Below are positions 31,942 to 40,987 of a stretch of DNA of 64,000 nt, piece by piece. Below the pieces are notes generated by a model. That model was not told the DNA's origin. It saw nothing but the letters and a program-made list of their open reading frames with translations, and did no database searches. This DNA comes from Arthrobacter sp. 135MFCol5.1 (GTDB lineage: Bacteria > Actinomycetota > Actinomycetes > Actinomycetales > Micrococcaceae): positions 711,830-775,829 of the forward strand of contig NZ_KB895452.1 in NCBI RefSeq assembly GCF_000374865.1, in the 5' to 3' direction. Numbering within the stretch: position 1 is the first letter of the stretch; the number at the start of each line of letters is the position of its first letter. The translations under genes and the position numbers were made by a program.

Positions 31942-34146
31942 TTACCTGCTCTTGGCGGGCTGCGGGCCGGGGGCGCTGACCAGGCTCTGCGGCGGGGCGT
32001 CAAAGTTCCCGTGATCGAAGAGGCCCACCACGCCCTGCATGTACTGCGCCCATTGCGGTCCGGCAATGTAGGCCCCGTCCACTGCCGGATAGAACTTTCC
32101 GTTGACGGTGATGTTGCGCCCCAGCCGGCTGGGTCCGCCGTTGAAGGGGTCGCCGAAGAACGACGCCGTGGCCAGCCCCTTGGTGTAGCCCACCACCCAG
32201 GTCTGGTTGTTGTACTCGTTGGTGCCCGTCTTGGCGGCGTCCGGAACCCCCAGCTTCTGCGGAATCAGCAGGCCCGAACCCTTGGTGAGGACGTCCTGGA
32301 GGACGTTGGTGACGGCTTTGGCCACGTCCGGATTCAGGGAGCCTGGCTGGCAGGACGGTGCCTGTCCGCCGATCTTCTTGCCTTGGGCGTCGTCCACTTC
32401 CGTGATGGAGATGGGTGCGCAGTAGGTGCCGTTGGCGGCGAAGGTTGCGAAGGCGTTCGCCATGGTCAGGGGGGCAACGTTCTGGCTGCCCAGGATGTTG
32501 CCCAGGGTGGAGAGGTCGATCTTTTGGTCGTGCCCGCTGCCCAGGTGCAGCCCTATGGCATCTGCCGCACGCTGGACGTCGCAGAAATCGTTCAACCCGG
32601 CCAGCGACGCGAACGTTGCCGTGTTGATCGACTGGTAGATGCCTTCCCGGACCGTCATGGGCCGGTACCAGTTGGGCTCATCGTTTTGCAGGTCGGAGGA
32701 TTGCGGCACGGTGCTGTCGAACCAGCCCTGGACGGGGTGGCAGGTTGTCTTCCACGGGTAGTTGATGCCGTAGCGGCGCTTGGAGGCATCGACCACCTGG
32801 TTGCTGGACTTGCCCTCCCCCAGCCACGCAGCGAGGGTGACGGGCTTCATCGTGGAACCGGGCTGCATCCCGCCAACACCGCCGAGGCTGTTCCCGGCGG
32901 CGTCGCTGCTGTCCACGTTGAAGTTGTAGTCGGAGACGAACCCGCTGCCTTCGTCCGGCAGCTTCCTGGAGTTCTGCGCCATGGACAGCACCTTCCCGGT
33001 ACCGGGTTCGATGGTGACCAGGGATGCGCCCCATTTGTCCGGATTGGCGCCGGCCGTGGCGTCCACCTGGGACTGGGCCGGTCCTTGCAGCCGCGGGTCC
33101 AGGGTGGTCTTGATGGTCAGGCCGCCCGCCATGATCTTCTGGTCCCGTTCATCCTGCGTGGCGCCGTAGGCGGGGTCGTTTTCGATCTGGTGGAGCACGT
33201 AGTCGCAGAAGTACTGGGCCTGGGAGGCGTAGGCGCACCCTTGCTTGGGTGGATTGACCTTGAGCTGGAGGGGTGTGTTCACGGCGTCGTCGTGCTGCTG
33301 CTGGTCGATGTAGCCGTGCTGCAGCATGGCGTCCAGCACCAGGTCACGCCGTGTTTTCGCGGCCTCGGGGTGGACGGTGGGGTCATACAGCGAGGGGCCG
33401 TTGACCAGTCCGGCCAGCAGCGCCCCCTGCGGCAGCGTGAGGTCCTTGGCGTCGACGGAGAAGAAGTACTGGCTGGCCGCCTCGATCCCGTAGGCGTTCG
33501 CGTTGAAACCCACCACGTTCAGGTACCCGGCGAGGATCTGGTCCTTCGAGTACTTTTCTTCGAGGCCGATGGCGAGCTTCATCTCCTGGACTTTCTGGTC
33601 CAGGCCTTTCTGCCCGTTCAGCACCACCTGGGCGTCCTTGCCCTGGGCAATCAGGTTTTCGTTGAGCATGTTGGTGACGTACTGCTGCGTCAGCGTTGAG
33701 GCCCCCTGGTGGCCGCCGCCGGCGTCAATGACCAAGGCACGGAAGATGCCCTCGGGATCGATGCCGCCGTGCTGGTAGAACCGGTAGTCCTCAATGGCCA
33801 CGATGGCGTTCTTGATGTTGGGGGACATCTGGTCCAGGGAAATCCGGGTCCGGTTCTCACTGAACAGGGTGGCAATCAGTGACCCGTCAGCGGCCAGCAC
33901 GCGCGTCATCTGGGCCGGTGGCGCCGAGAACACGTCGTTGGGCAGGTCGGTCTTGAGCGCGGCGGCGCCGTCAGCCACTGCCGTCTCGGTCACCGCCGCC
34001 GCGGGCATCATCAGGCCCGCCACCAGGGCGCCACAGAGCGCGCTGACGCCCAGGAAAAGCGTGATCCAGCCCAGGGTGGTTCCGGTGGCGCGGAAAAGGT
34101 TGGGGCGCTTGGCAGGTTCCCACGCGGCAGGGAATTCCTTGGGCAT
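31942..34146 (-). CDS. Class A penicillin-binding protein (transglycosylase/transpeptidase)
   Basis: 734 residues. A cytoplasmic start and one membrane helix (residues ~25-50) are followed by the GT51 domain, with EDYRFYQHGGID and QGASTLTQQYVTNML, and the transpeptidase domain, with the active-site SxxK in QPGSTMKPVTL, the SIN motif in YQSINTATF and KTGTNEY. It polymerises and cross-links peptidoglycan. It lies alone on the minus strand and converges with the histidine kinase gene. Confidence 0.95.
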   Translation of the reverse strand: MPKEFPAAWEPAKRPNLFRATGTTLGWITLFLGVSALCGALVAGLMMPAAAVTETAVADGAAALKTDLPNDVFSAPPAQMTRVLAADGSLIATLFSENRTRISLDQMSPNIKNAIVAIEDYRFYQHGGIDPEGIFRALVIDAGGGHQGASTLTQQYVTNMLNENLIAQGKDAQVVLNGQKGLDQKVQEMKLAIGLEEKYSKDQILAGYLNVVGFNANAYGIEAASQYFFSVDAKDLTLPQGALLAGLVNGPSLYDPTVHPEAAKTRRDLVLDAMLQHGYIDQQQHDDAVNTPLQLKVNPPKQGCAYASQAQYFCDYVLHQIENDPAYGATQDERDQKIMAGGLTIKTTLDPRLQGPAQSQVDATAGANPDKWGASLVTIEPGTGKVLSMAQNSRKLPDEGSGFVSDYNFNVDSSDAAGNSLGGVGGMQPGSTMKPVTLAAWLGEGKSSNQVVDASKRRYGINYPWKTTCHPVQGWFDSTVPQSSDLQNDEPNWYRPMTVREGIYQSINTATFASLAGLNDFCDVQRAADAIGLHLGSGHDQKIDLSTLGNILGSQNVAPLTMANAFATFAANGTYCAPISITEVDDAQGKKIGGQAPSCQPGSLNPDVAKAVTNVLQDVLTKGSGLLIPQKLGVPDAAKTGTNEYNNQTWVVGYTKGLATASFFGDPFNGGPSRLGRNITVNGKFYPAVDGAYIAGPQWAQYMQGVVGLFDHGNFDAPPQSLVSAPGPQPAKSR

Positions 34147-34575
34147 GGGTGTCTCCGGTTCCGCGCGTGGTGGTACAGCACCGGTTGCCAGCTCCCCGCG
34201 TCACATCACGCCGGCAACCGTCTTTTCACCCTACTCCGCGAACTCGGCGGAATCGGGCCGGAACTCCGGGACCGAGGGATACTGCCAGCCAATTCACAGG
34301 AACCAGGAGCCGGACCTGGAGGCCACCATCCCCAGGCCCAAGGCAGCCAGGATTCCGCTGCTCCCGCGTTCCACGGACCGGCTCCCCCGGGGCCGCTGGA
34401 GCCACGTCACTGGAGCCATGGGCACCATCGTGGCGGAGCCCGCCGTCGGACGCCAACGCGCGCATGTCAGGGCACGACGGCGGCCTCCCGGCAAGGGCTG
34501 TCGCGGGCGGCCAGAGCGGCACTAGAGTCGGTAGCAGACCACCCTGCTTTTCCTCAACGAACCCCAGGAGTCCCC
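34147..34575. other. Intergenic region between PBP and VOC genes
   Basis: No convincing gene is seen; the open frames have no family features. CGGTTGCC (34182-34189) and GGCAACCG (34213-34220) form an 8-bp inverted repeat just upstream of the PBP gene. The region must carry two divergent promoters. Confidence 0.5.
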
Positions 34576-35340
34576 ATGCCCCAGCCCACGTTTGCCCCCG
34601 GTGATCCTTGCTGGATCGACCTCATGACCTCGGACACTGAACGGGCCCGCGAGTTCTATTCGCGGCTGTTCGGCTGGACCTACCAGGAAGGCGACCAAGA
34701 GACATACGGCGGTTACATCACCGCCCTGGCCAATGGTTTGCCGGTGGCCGGGATGATGAAGAACGACGGAGAATCCGGCTACCCGGACGTGTGGACCACC
34801 TATCTCCGGGTGGAGGACATCAAGGCCACAGCGGCGGCTGCCCACGCGGCCGGCGGCCAAGTTTTCATGCCGCCCATGGAGGTCCCGGAGCAGGGGCACA
34901 TGGCCATGTTTGGTGACACGGGCGGCGCGGCCGTGGGCGCATGGCAGTTCGGCGGCCACACCGGGTACCAGGCGAAGGGCGAACCCGGCACCCCCTACTG
35001 GCACGAACTCCACACCCGCGGTTACGCTCCGTCGGTGAAGTTTTACCAGGACGTCTTCGGCTGGGAAACGGAGGTCTTGAGCGACACGGAGGACTTCCGT
35101 TACACCACGCTCGGATCCGGTGAATCATCACGGGCCGGCATCATGGATGCCACCTATCTTCCCGAGGGTGTTCCGTCGAACTGGCAGGTGTATTTCGCGA
35201 TTGGGAACGCCGATACGGGCGTGGACATGGCTACGTCCCTGGGTGGCACGGTGATCCATCCGCCCGAGGATACGCCGTTTGGCCGCATTGCCGCCCTGGC
35301 CGATCCCACGGGAGCGCTGTTCAGGATCGCCCAACGGTAG
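34576..35340 (+). CDS. VOC (glyoxalase-like) family protein with two domains
   Basis: 254 residues comprising two VOC units: the first begins PCWIDLMTSDTERAREFYSR and the second PYWHELHTRGYAPSVKFYQD. The second ends with FGRIAALADPTGALFRIAQ. The two-unit layout and GWTYQEGDQE segment resemble CFP30B/27-kDa antigen-like actinobacterial VOC proteins. Substrate unknown. CAGGAG lies upstream of the ATG. Confidence 0.9.
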   Translation: MPQPTFAPGDPCWIDLMTSDTERAREFYSRLFGWTYQEGDQETYGGYITALANGLPVAGMMKNDGESGYPDVWTTYLRVEDIKATAAAAHAAGGQVFMPPMEVPEQGHMAMFGDTGGAAVGAWQFGGHTGYQAKGEPGTPYWHELHTRGYAPSVKFYQDVFGWETEVLSDTEDFRYTTLGSGESSRAGIMDATYLPEGVPSNWQVYFAIGNADTGVDMATSLGGTVIHPPEDTPFGRIAALADPTGALFRIAQR

Positions 35341-35404
35341 GCAGTCGAGGCCCCGTTGGATAAGCGCCGCGCGGCAAAGCGCCGGGCAGGCGCCGGGCAC
35401 GGCG

Positions 35405-35608
35405 CTAATTGATCAGGTAACTGTCCTCGGCGTCGTGCCCGGGCGCGGGCTTCACGAACGGCAGCGAGCTCACCACCGTCTTCACCCCGATCACGGGCAG
35501 CAGTACAGCCGCGGCCGCCACGGACAACGCCGTGAACCCAACGAGTTCCAGCGTCTCGCGCTTCGGCAAGCGGCGACGGCGGCGCCCACCATCCATGAGA
35601 TCCATCAT
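35405..35608 (-). CDS. Small single-span membrane protein
   Basis: 67 residues: an Arg/Lys-rich start (GGRRRRRLPKRETLE), one hydrophobic helix (LVGFTALSVAAAAVLLPVIG) and a short outer tail. ATG 35608 is followed by in-frame ATGs at 35605 and 35596, so the start is uncertain. Function unknown. Confidence 0.6.
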   Translation of the reverse strand: MMDLMDGGRRRRRLPKRETLELVGFTALSVAAAAVLLPVIGVKTVVSSLPFVKPAPGHDAEDSYLIN

Positions 35609-35695
35609 GCTGACGAGGCTACGAGCGTGCCGCCGGGATGTCCCCGGTACCGGCTACCTGTCTTTCGCACCGGGCACTACTCAGACGATCATCAG

Positions 35696-35848
35696 CTACT
35701 GTCTGCGGCGGGCACCGTCAGCCGTGGACAGGTAGCTGTCATAGCAGTCCCGGGAGCAAAACACCGCAGTGGGAGAGGGAGGGAGGACCAAGCCGCAGAC
35801 CTTGCACTTTGGCTTGGGACGAAAACTCCGAAGCACGGTTTTCAGCAT
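35696..35848 (-). CDS. 50-residue zinc-ribbon protein
   Basis: From ATG 35848 the peptide is basic (MLKTVLRSFRPKPKC) and has four cysteines as CKVCG and CSRDC, spaced C-x2-C-x12-C-x3-C, typical of a small zinc finger. The frame is open further upstream to 35980 but that part is not protein-like. No function assigned. Confidence 0.62.
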   Translation of the reverse strand: MLKTVLRSFRPKPKCKVCGLVLPPSPTAVFCSRDCYDSYLSTADGARRRQ

Positions 35849-35948
35849 GAATGCAGGATATGCAGCCGCCCGAAAAATGTGATCAGTAACCGATACCTGA
35901 ATCCGGCGGCCGGGATACCTGCCCCGGCGCCGGAAAATAACGAACTGG

Positions 35949-37361
35949 TTACCGGTACCCGTCCACGATTGCCGCGGCAATCTCCTTGTACGCCCGCCGC
36001 GTTTCCGGCTTGAGCACGTCCAGGGTGACCAGGTCGCCGTCGGCCACGCCGCGGTCGTGCGGCACGGCGATCAGTTCGCGGCAGATCCCGGACAGGTGTT
36101 CCTCGATGGCGTCCTTGTCCACCCGGGAGGACACCTCGTCCTTGTCCGTGATCACCACGATCGCGTTCCGGGCCAGGTCCTCGTACCCGTGGCTGGCCAG
36201 CCAATGCAGGGTGCTGCGGGCCCGCTTGGCGCCGGAGACGGCGTAGCCTGCGGCGATCACCAGGTTGTCTGCCGACTGCAGGATCCCGCTCATCGCGTTG
36301 TGCGTCACGCCGGTGCCGCAGTCGGTCAGCGCCACGGAGTAGTAGCTGGAGATGAGCTTGCGGATCCGCAGGTATTCCTCGGCGGTCAGCGAGTCCGAGA
36401 CCTCCGGGTCCTGCTCCCCCGCGATCAGGTGCAGCCGGCCGGCGTGGTGCATGTACCGGGCCAGGGCGGTGAGGGAGTCGATGGATTCGATGTTCTCCAG
36501 CAGGTCCGTGATGGTCCGCGGGCTGGACTGCTGGTAGATGCCCTCGCCCAGGGCGCGTTCCACGAGGTCGCCGGAGTCCGGGTTGGCGTCGATGGCGCAC
36601 GGCGCGTCACCGCGGTATTCGGCCAGGGTCAGGCCCACGCCCACCGTGGTGGAGGTCTTGCCGATGCCGCCCTTGAGGCTCAGGACGGCGGTGTTGTAGC
36701 TGCCCTGGAGCTGCCGGGAAATCCGGCGGCCCAGCTCGTCCTCCTGGCGCTGCTTGGGTCCGGGGCCCAGGTTCCAGGCGCCGCCGGTGAGGTTGTACAG
36801 CGCCCCGCGGAACCCGCCCACGGGCCGCGGCTTCTGTTCCTTGACGAACAGGCCGGGCGAGCTGATGAAGTCCGGCATGGGGCTTTCCGCGATTGTGTCG
36901 GCCACGGTGGGCCGGCTGCGGCGGAATGACGGAGTGTCCGACGACGGCGCTGCCGCTTCCGGAGCAACGCCGCCGGCGCGGCGGGCTGGCTCAGCCGCGG
37001 CAGGTTCGGCGGTTCCCGGCCGGGAGGTGCCCGGCACGGAGGCGATGGGTTCGGCGGGCGTCGACACCGGCGCAGCGGGCGGGGCTGCGGGTGCCGGCGG
37101 CGGGGTGCGGGTGGGGGCCGGGGCGCGGGACGGCTTGGTGGCGTCGGCTGCGGCGGCCGCCTCGGCCCAGGACGTGCGGCGCGTCACCGGCTTTCCGGCG
37201 TCGTTCTGGCTGGAAGGGGAAGGGGTTACTGCTGGCATGGTTCCTGTCCAGGCATCGTCCACTGTTCCGTCGGCACGACGAAGGTCGCGGCGTCGGCGCA
37301 GTTGCGGCTGCCCTGCATCCTCTGCTGGGGCGCCTGCATTCTGATCCGCCGGTTGTGGCAT
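35949..37361 (-). CDS. MinD/ParA-like P-loop ATPase with proline-rich N-terminus
   Basis: 470 residues. The first 200 are disordered, rich in Pro, Ala and Thr. The ATPase domain starts near 210 with the deviant Walker A KGGIGKTS, followed by CAIDANPDSGDL and LTDCGTG (Walker B region). The arrangement resembles EspI-type or SCO-type MinD-like proteins of actinobacteria, which regulate type VII secretion or cell polarity. No ESX genes are in the window, so the partner is unknown. Confidence 0.85.
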   Translation of the reverse strand: MPQPADQNAGAPAEDAGQPQLRRRRDLRRADGTVDDAWTGTMPAVTPSPSSQNDAGKPVTRRTSWAEAAAAADATKPSRAPAPTRTPPPAPAAPPAAPVSTPAEPIASVPGTSRPGTAEPAAAEPARRAGGVAPEAAAPSSDTPSFRRSRPTVADTIAESPMPDFISSPGLFVKEQKPRPVGGFRGALYNLTGGAWNLGPGPKQRQEDELGRRISRQLQGSYNTAVLSLKGGIGKTSTTVGVGLTLAEYRGDAPCAIDANPDSGDLVERALGEGIYQQSSPRTITDLLENIESIDSLTALARYMHHAGRLHLIAGEQDPEVSDSLTAEEYLRIRKLISSYYSVALTDCGTGVTHNAMSGILQSADNLVIAAGYAVSGAKRARSTLHWLASHGYEDLARNAIVVITDKDEVSSRVDKDAIEEHLSGICRELIAVPHDRGVADGDLVTLDVLKPETRRAYKEIAAAIVDGYR

Positions 37362-37511
37362 GTCTGTCCCCCCGGACGATCGGCAAACTGTTATGCAGCA
37401 CTAGTTCAAACAGTAAGTCTACGGGCTATGCCGGGAGCATCCGGCCCCGGGCGGCGGCCGCCTGTTCCTTTTGGCACTGTTGCTCGCAGGGTCCGGGCGG
37501 ATCATATTCAC

Positions 37512-38075
37512 ATGAGAAGGATCATGTGGTGCGTGACCGCAGCCATCATTGCCACTTTCGCTTTCGGCAGCATCTACGTCACGTTCCAGCAAATCGGACG
37601 CCGTGCGGCCAACACCGCTCCCGCGGCGGCAGCGGCGGCGCGGCTCCAGCAAGAGGGCCCCGACACGGCGGCCGGCCCCTGGCTGGAACTGGCGCCGGAC
37701 AGCGGCGTCTTCCTCATTGTTTACGGAGAGGACAACACCCCGCTCTCCAGCACGGTCACGCTGCACGGGACCATTCCGGTAGTACCCACCGGCGTGCTTG
37801 AGGCGGCGCGGACGCTGGGTACGGACACGGTGACGTGGCAGCCGGAGACCGGCCTGCGGATGGCAATCGTTGCGCGGGAGGCGGCCGGCAAGGTGGTGGT
37901 GGCCGGCCAGTCGCTGGCGCCGGTGGAAGCCAGTGACCGGATGACCTTGCTGATCCTTGCCGCCGGTTGGCTGGGCAGCATGGTGGTCATTTCAGGGGCC
38001 CTCGGCGCGGCAACGCTGATGGACCGCAGGGCAGGCAGAGGTCCTTGGCGCCGCACACGGGAACCAGCCGGGTAA
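37512..38075 (+). CDS. Two-span membrane protein resembling a histidine-kinase sensor module without the kinase
   Basis: 187 residues. Membrane helices near 5-25 and 147-170 enclose an extracellular domain with a pattern common in sensor kinases (DSGVFLIVYGEDNTPL, PTGVLEAARTLGTDTVTWQP, VVVAGQSLAPVE). No HAMP or kinase domain follows; the protein ends shortly after the second helix. ATG 37524 is an alternative start. Function unknown. Confidence 0.75.
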   Translation: MRRIMWCVTAAIIATFAFGSIYVTFQQIGRRAANTAPAAAAAARLQQEGPDTAAGPWLELAPDSGVFLIVYGEDNTPLSSTVTLHGTIPVVPTGVLEAARTLGTDTVTWQPETGLRMAIVAREAAGKVVVAGQSLAPVEASDRMTLLILAAGWLGSMVVISGALGAATLMDRRAGRGPWRRTREPAG

Positions 38076-38184
38076 GAATGGCAAAGATTCTTCCGCGGGC
38101 TGCATCCGGGCAGGGCATTCGGCCGGTAGTAGGGGTTGTAAGCGGAACCTCGGCCCCCATCGGGGCCCCTCATTAGGAGTTGGA

Positions 38185-38895
38185 ATGCGCAAGACACTTT
38201 CTGCAGTCGCAGGAGCAACGACGCTGCTGGCAGCACTCGCTTTCGCCACCCCCGCCCAGGCGTCCGGCCGGCACCACGACCATGACGGAACGGCCAAACT
38301 CTCCGTCCTCCACGGCGTCCCGGGCCTGACAGTGGACGTCTGGGTGGACGGCAAGCTCACCCTGAACAACTTCACGCCGGGCACCCTGGCCGGGCCGCTG
38401 GAGGTTCCGGACGGAGACCACAAAATTGCCATTACGGGCGCCGACGCGACCAGCGCCGACAACCCGGTGATCGGCCCGGTCACCGTGGACCTCAAGGCCG
38501 GCAGGGACTACACGGCGGTGGCGCACCTGGCCGCGGACGGGACCCCCACCGCCACGCTTTTCAAGAACAACACCAAGCCCAGCCCTGACGGCAAGGGGAA
38601 GCTGACCGTCCGGCACGTCGCGGCCGCCCCGGCCGTCGATGTCCTGGCCGGCGGGACCGCCGTCGTCAAGGGGCTCACCAACCCGAACCAGAAGACCCTC
38701 ACCCTGAAGGAAGGAACCGTCTCTGCCTCGGTGGCGGCAGCGGGAACCACCACCCCGCTCATCGGTCCCGCCGACGTGAACATCGCCGAGGGCAAGAACA
38801 CGATCGTGTACGCCTGGGGCAGCCTGGCCGATAACACCCTGGGCGTGGCCGTCCAGGTGGTGGACTCCGCCTCACGCGGACGCGACTGCGACTAA
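38185..38895 (+). CDS. Secreted DUF4397 domain protein
   Basis: 236 residues with a signal peptide (TLSAVAGATTLLAALAFATP, cleavage near AQA). Two DUF4397 repeats follow: LSVLHGVPGLTVDVWVDG with NNFTPGTLAGPLEVPDGDH, and LTVRHVAAAPAVDVLAGG with a parallel ending. The His/Asp-rich start of the mature protein (RHHDHD) may bind metal. TAGGAG precedes the ATG. Role unknown; usually cell-surface. Confidence 0.9.
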   Translation: MRKTLSAVAGATTLLAALAFATPAQASGRHHDHDGTAKLSVLHGVPGLTVDVWVDGKLTLNNFTPGTLAGPLEVPDGDHKIAITGADATSADNPVIGPVTVDLKAGRDYTAVAHLAADGTPTATLFKNNTKPSPDGKGKLTVRHVAAAPAVDVLAGGTAVVKGLTNPNQKTLTLKEGTVSASVAAAGTTTPLIGPADVNIAEGKNTIVYAWGSLADNTLGVAVQVVDSASRGRDCD

Positions 38896-38925
38896 CCCCC
38901 GCAGTCCGGCCGCACGCACCTGCAA

Positions 38926-38969
38926 CTTGTCCCCGGCGGCGCCGGCACCCTGGCGCCGCCGGGGACAAG
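38926..38969. terminator. Terminator with perfect 18-bp stem
   Basis: CTTGTCCCCGGCGGCGCC (38926-38943) pairs with GGCGCCGCCGGGGACAAG (38952-38969) around an 8-nt loop, 30 bases after the DUF4397 gene. Confidence 0.9.
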
Positions 38970-39070
38970 CACGGGGGTACCCGCCAGTGCCATGAGCCCG
39001 TAGCGGGCCGTCCCGTGCAGCGGCATAATGGGGCTTCCAATCAGGCCCATTGCCGCCCAAGGAGCATCCG

Positions 39071-39361
39071 ATGGAGGCTGCCGCCACCCGAGAATGGGAC
39101 CCCGGCCTCGACCCGGCGTTTGCCGGCGGGGACGAGAACGCCCTCGCGGAGGCCGTGGCCGACCGGCTGATCCTTGACGATGAACTGGAACACTTGGGAG
39201 ACCCCCAACAGGCGATACTCAGGCTGGCGTTCTACGATGACTTGACCCACGATCAGATCTCGTCGCGGCTCAACCTGCCGCTCGGAACCGTCAAAAGCCA
39301 TATCCGGCGCAGCCTGGCCCGGCTGCGCACCCGCCTGGAGGTGGAGCATGGAACACCTTGA
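39071..39361 (+). CDS. Shortened ECF sigma factor retaining region 4 but lacking region 2
   Basis: 96 residues from ATG 39071 (AAGGAG upstream). The first 28 residues match the start of SigK-like ECF factors ([15 protein letters not shown]), but the frame then jumps directly to the linker and region 4: [57 protein letters not shown]. The roughly 100 residues of region 2, which contact core RNA polymerase and the -10 element, are absent although the frame is intact. The anti-sigma gene overlaps the 3-prime end by 14 bases. It may be a deletion relic or an anti-sigma titrator. Confidence 0.82.
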   Translation: MEAAATREWDPGLDPAFAGGDENALAEAVADRLILDDELEHLGDPQQAILRLAFYDDLTHDQISSRLNLPLGTVKSHIRRSLARLRTRLEVEHGTP

Positions 39362-40268
39362 CGCGGAACTGTTGGGCCTCATGGCCCTGGGCGAGACACC
39401 GGGCACGGAGGCCGACGCTCACCACCTGGCCACCTGTCCGGAGTGCGCCGCAACCCTGCGGAGTTTCCGGCGGGTCACCGACATCGCCACCCTGGATACT
39501 GCGGGCATCGTGCTCGAACAACCCAGCGCCAGGACCTGGACGGCCATCCATCAGGCCTTGGGACTTTCACCGGCGCTGGCAGCGGATCCCCTGGCCGGGC
39601 CCGATCCCGTGGCCACGCCCGGGAGCCAGGCGGCCCAGCCGGCCGCCCCGCCTGACGAGGTGGAGACACCGTCAACGCCCGACGACGGCAAGGTTGCCGC
39701 ACCCATTCCGCTGCGGCCGGGTGCCAGGGACCGGCGCCGACCCGGGCTGTGGATGGCAACCGCCGCCGCCGGGATCATCCTCGGCACGGCCGCCGGGTGG
39801 ACCGCTGCGGGGGTCCTGGGACAAGGGGGTACGCCGTCGCCCGGCCCCGCCCGGTCAGGTCCGGTTGCGAGGGTCCTCGCCGAAACGCCGCTGACTCCCC
39901 TGGCCGCGCATACGGGCAGCGGCGAGGCACAGATGGAACAACTGCCCGACGGGACCCGCCAACTCACCATCCATCTCTCCGCCGAGCAGACTTCGGGGTA
40001 CCGGGAGGTGTGGGTGGCCACCAGCGATCTCTCGGGAATGGTCAGCCTGGGCGTCCTCGCCAACGATACGGGCTCGTTCACCATCCCCACCGGCATCGAC
40101 TTGGCCCAGTATCCGGTGGTGGACATCTCAAACCAGGCGTACAACGGAAATCCGGCACATTCGGACGACAGCGTCGCCCGGGGAAAGCTCAGTCCCAAGG
40201 CCGGAGACCGGGATATCCCGGCGACGGCGGTGCTCCCCCGGCCGGGATGGATGCTTAGTGGTGGGTGA
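39348..40268 (+). CDS. RskA-like anti-sigma factor
   Basis: 306 residues. The cytoplasmic zinc-associated anti-sigma domain has the H-x3-C-x2-C motif HHLATCPEC, followed by a Pro/Ala linker, one membrane helix (about 137-160, [20 protein letters not shown]) and an extracellular RskA-type domain ending in [22 protein letters not shown] and HSDDSVARG. Normally it would hold an ECF sigma factor and release it after regulated proteolysis. Its neighbour lacks sigma region 2, so its true partner may be elsewhere. Confidence 0.9.
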   Translation: MEHLDAELLGLMALGETPGTEADAHHLATCPECAATLRSFRRVTDIATLDTAGIVLEQPSARTWTAIHQALGLSPALAADPLAGPDPVATPGSQAAQPAAPPDEVETPSTPDDGKVAAPIPLRPGARDRRRPGLWMATAAAGIILGTAAGWTAAGVLGQGGTPSPGPARSGPVARVLAETPLTPLAAHTGSGEAQMEQLPDGTRQLTIHLSAEQTSGYREVWVATSDLSGMVSLGVLANDTGSFTIPTGIDLAQYPVVDISNQAYNGNPAHSDDSVARGKLSPKAGDRDIPATAVLPRPGWMLSGG

Positions 40269-40374
40269 GTGCTGCCGCCACGACGGCGACGGTGAGCACC
40301 AGCAGAACAGTCAGGACAGCGTAGCCCACCCACTTGGGACGGCCTTTGTGGGGGTTGATATCGACATACGGCAT
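40255..40374 (-). CDS. 39-residue membrane protein
   Basis: From ATG 40374 the peptide reads MPYVDINPHKGRPKW then one hydrophobic helix ([20 protein letters not shown]) and THH. It starts one base after the stop of the 52-residue gene, so they are co-transcribed. Its stop overlaps the convergent anti-sigma gene by 14 bases. Function unknown; size suggests a small subunit of a membrane complex. Confidence 0.6.
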   Translation of the reverse strand: MPYVDINPHKGRPKWVGYAVLTVLLVLTVAVVAAALTHH

Positions 40375-40375
40375 G

Positions 40376-40534
40376 TCAGCGCTTAATACCTCGGGGTGCG
40401 GGACGGACGGGGATCCGGAGTGCGCGGCGCTTAAGCCGCAGCATCTGGTAGAGGACTGCAAAGGGGATTAACAGGGTGCCGAGCAGTGCGCCAAGCGCCA
40501 TTGCGTAGTCGGAAAAAGCCACAACAGTCTCCAT
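40376..40534 (-). CDS. 52-residue membrane protein
   Basis: From ATG 40534: METVVAFSDYA, one helix (MALGALLGTLLIPFAVLYQM) and a strongly basic tail (LRLKRRALRIPVRPAPRG). A TTG 63 bases upstream is in frame but reads as a promoter -35 (TTGACG) on this strand. First gene of a two-gene operon of tiny membrane proteins. Function unknown. Confidence 0.6.
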   Translation of the reverse strand: METVVAFSDYAMALGALLGTLLIPFAVLYQMLRLKRRALRIPVRPAPRGIKR

Positions 40535-40612
40535 TGGTGATAGTGAGCCCCCGCATAGACCCAACCAGATGAAACCCAAAGTGACAAATTGCGTCAAAAA
40601 CTCAAGGTTTCC

Positions 40613-40987
40613 TCAAGATGATTGACGCAGCCATCCCACCGTACTGAAGACGAGCGGCAACTGGGCCAGGGCGTAAACAGCGTGGAACAGGTAATGACTG
40701 AGTGTTTGTTCCGGCAGGAACGGGAGGAACGGCAAGGGAAGAACGCTGATCAGCCCCCCGCCAAAGAAATGCAGCAGCCCCCAGCCCAGCATGGCCAGGG
40801 TGGCCGCGTGCCGGGCCGGCGTGAACCACCCGGCCACCAGCAGGGCAGTAACGAGTAACGGGATGAAGGATTCGGGGCTGAGAAGGCCTTGTCCGGGCAG
40901 CTCGGCGAGATTATGGATGAACAGCCCCGACCAGCCGATTATTGCGGTCAGCGGCACAGCCGGTAACGGGGCCGTTGTAAGGCTCAT
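40613..40987 (-). CDS. Small multi-span membrane protein
   Basis: 124 residues with about four hydrophobic segments (PLTAIIGWSGLFIHNLAELP, FIPLLVTALLVAGWF, LAMLGWGLLHFFGGGLISVL, YLFHAVYALAQLPLVF). Its ATG overlaps the stop of the alpha/beta hydrolase gene as ATGA, so it is co-translated with it. No family recognised. Confidence 0.75.
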   Translation of the reverse strand: MSLTTAPLPAVPLTAIIGWSGLFIHNLAELPGQGLLSPESFIPLLVTALLVAGWFTPARHAATLAMLGWGLLHFFGGGLISVLPLPFLPFLPEQTLSHYLFHAVYALAQLPLVFSTVGWLRQSS

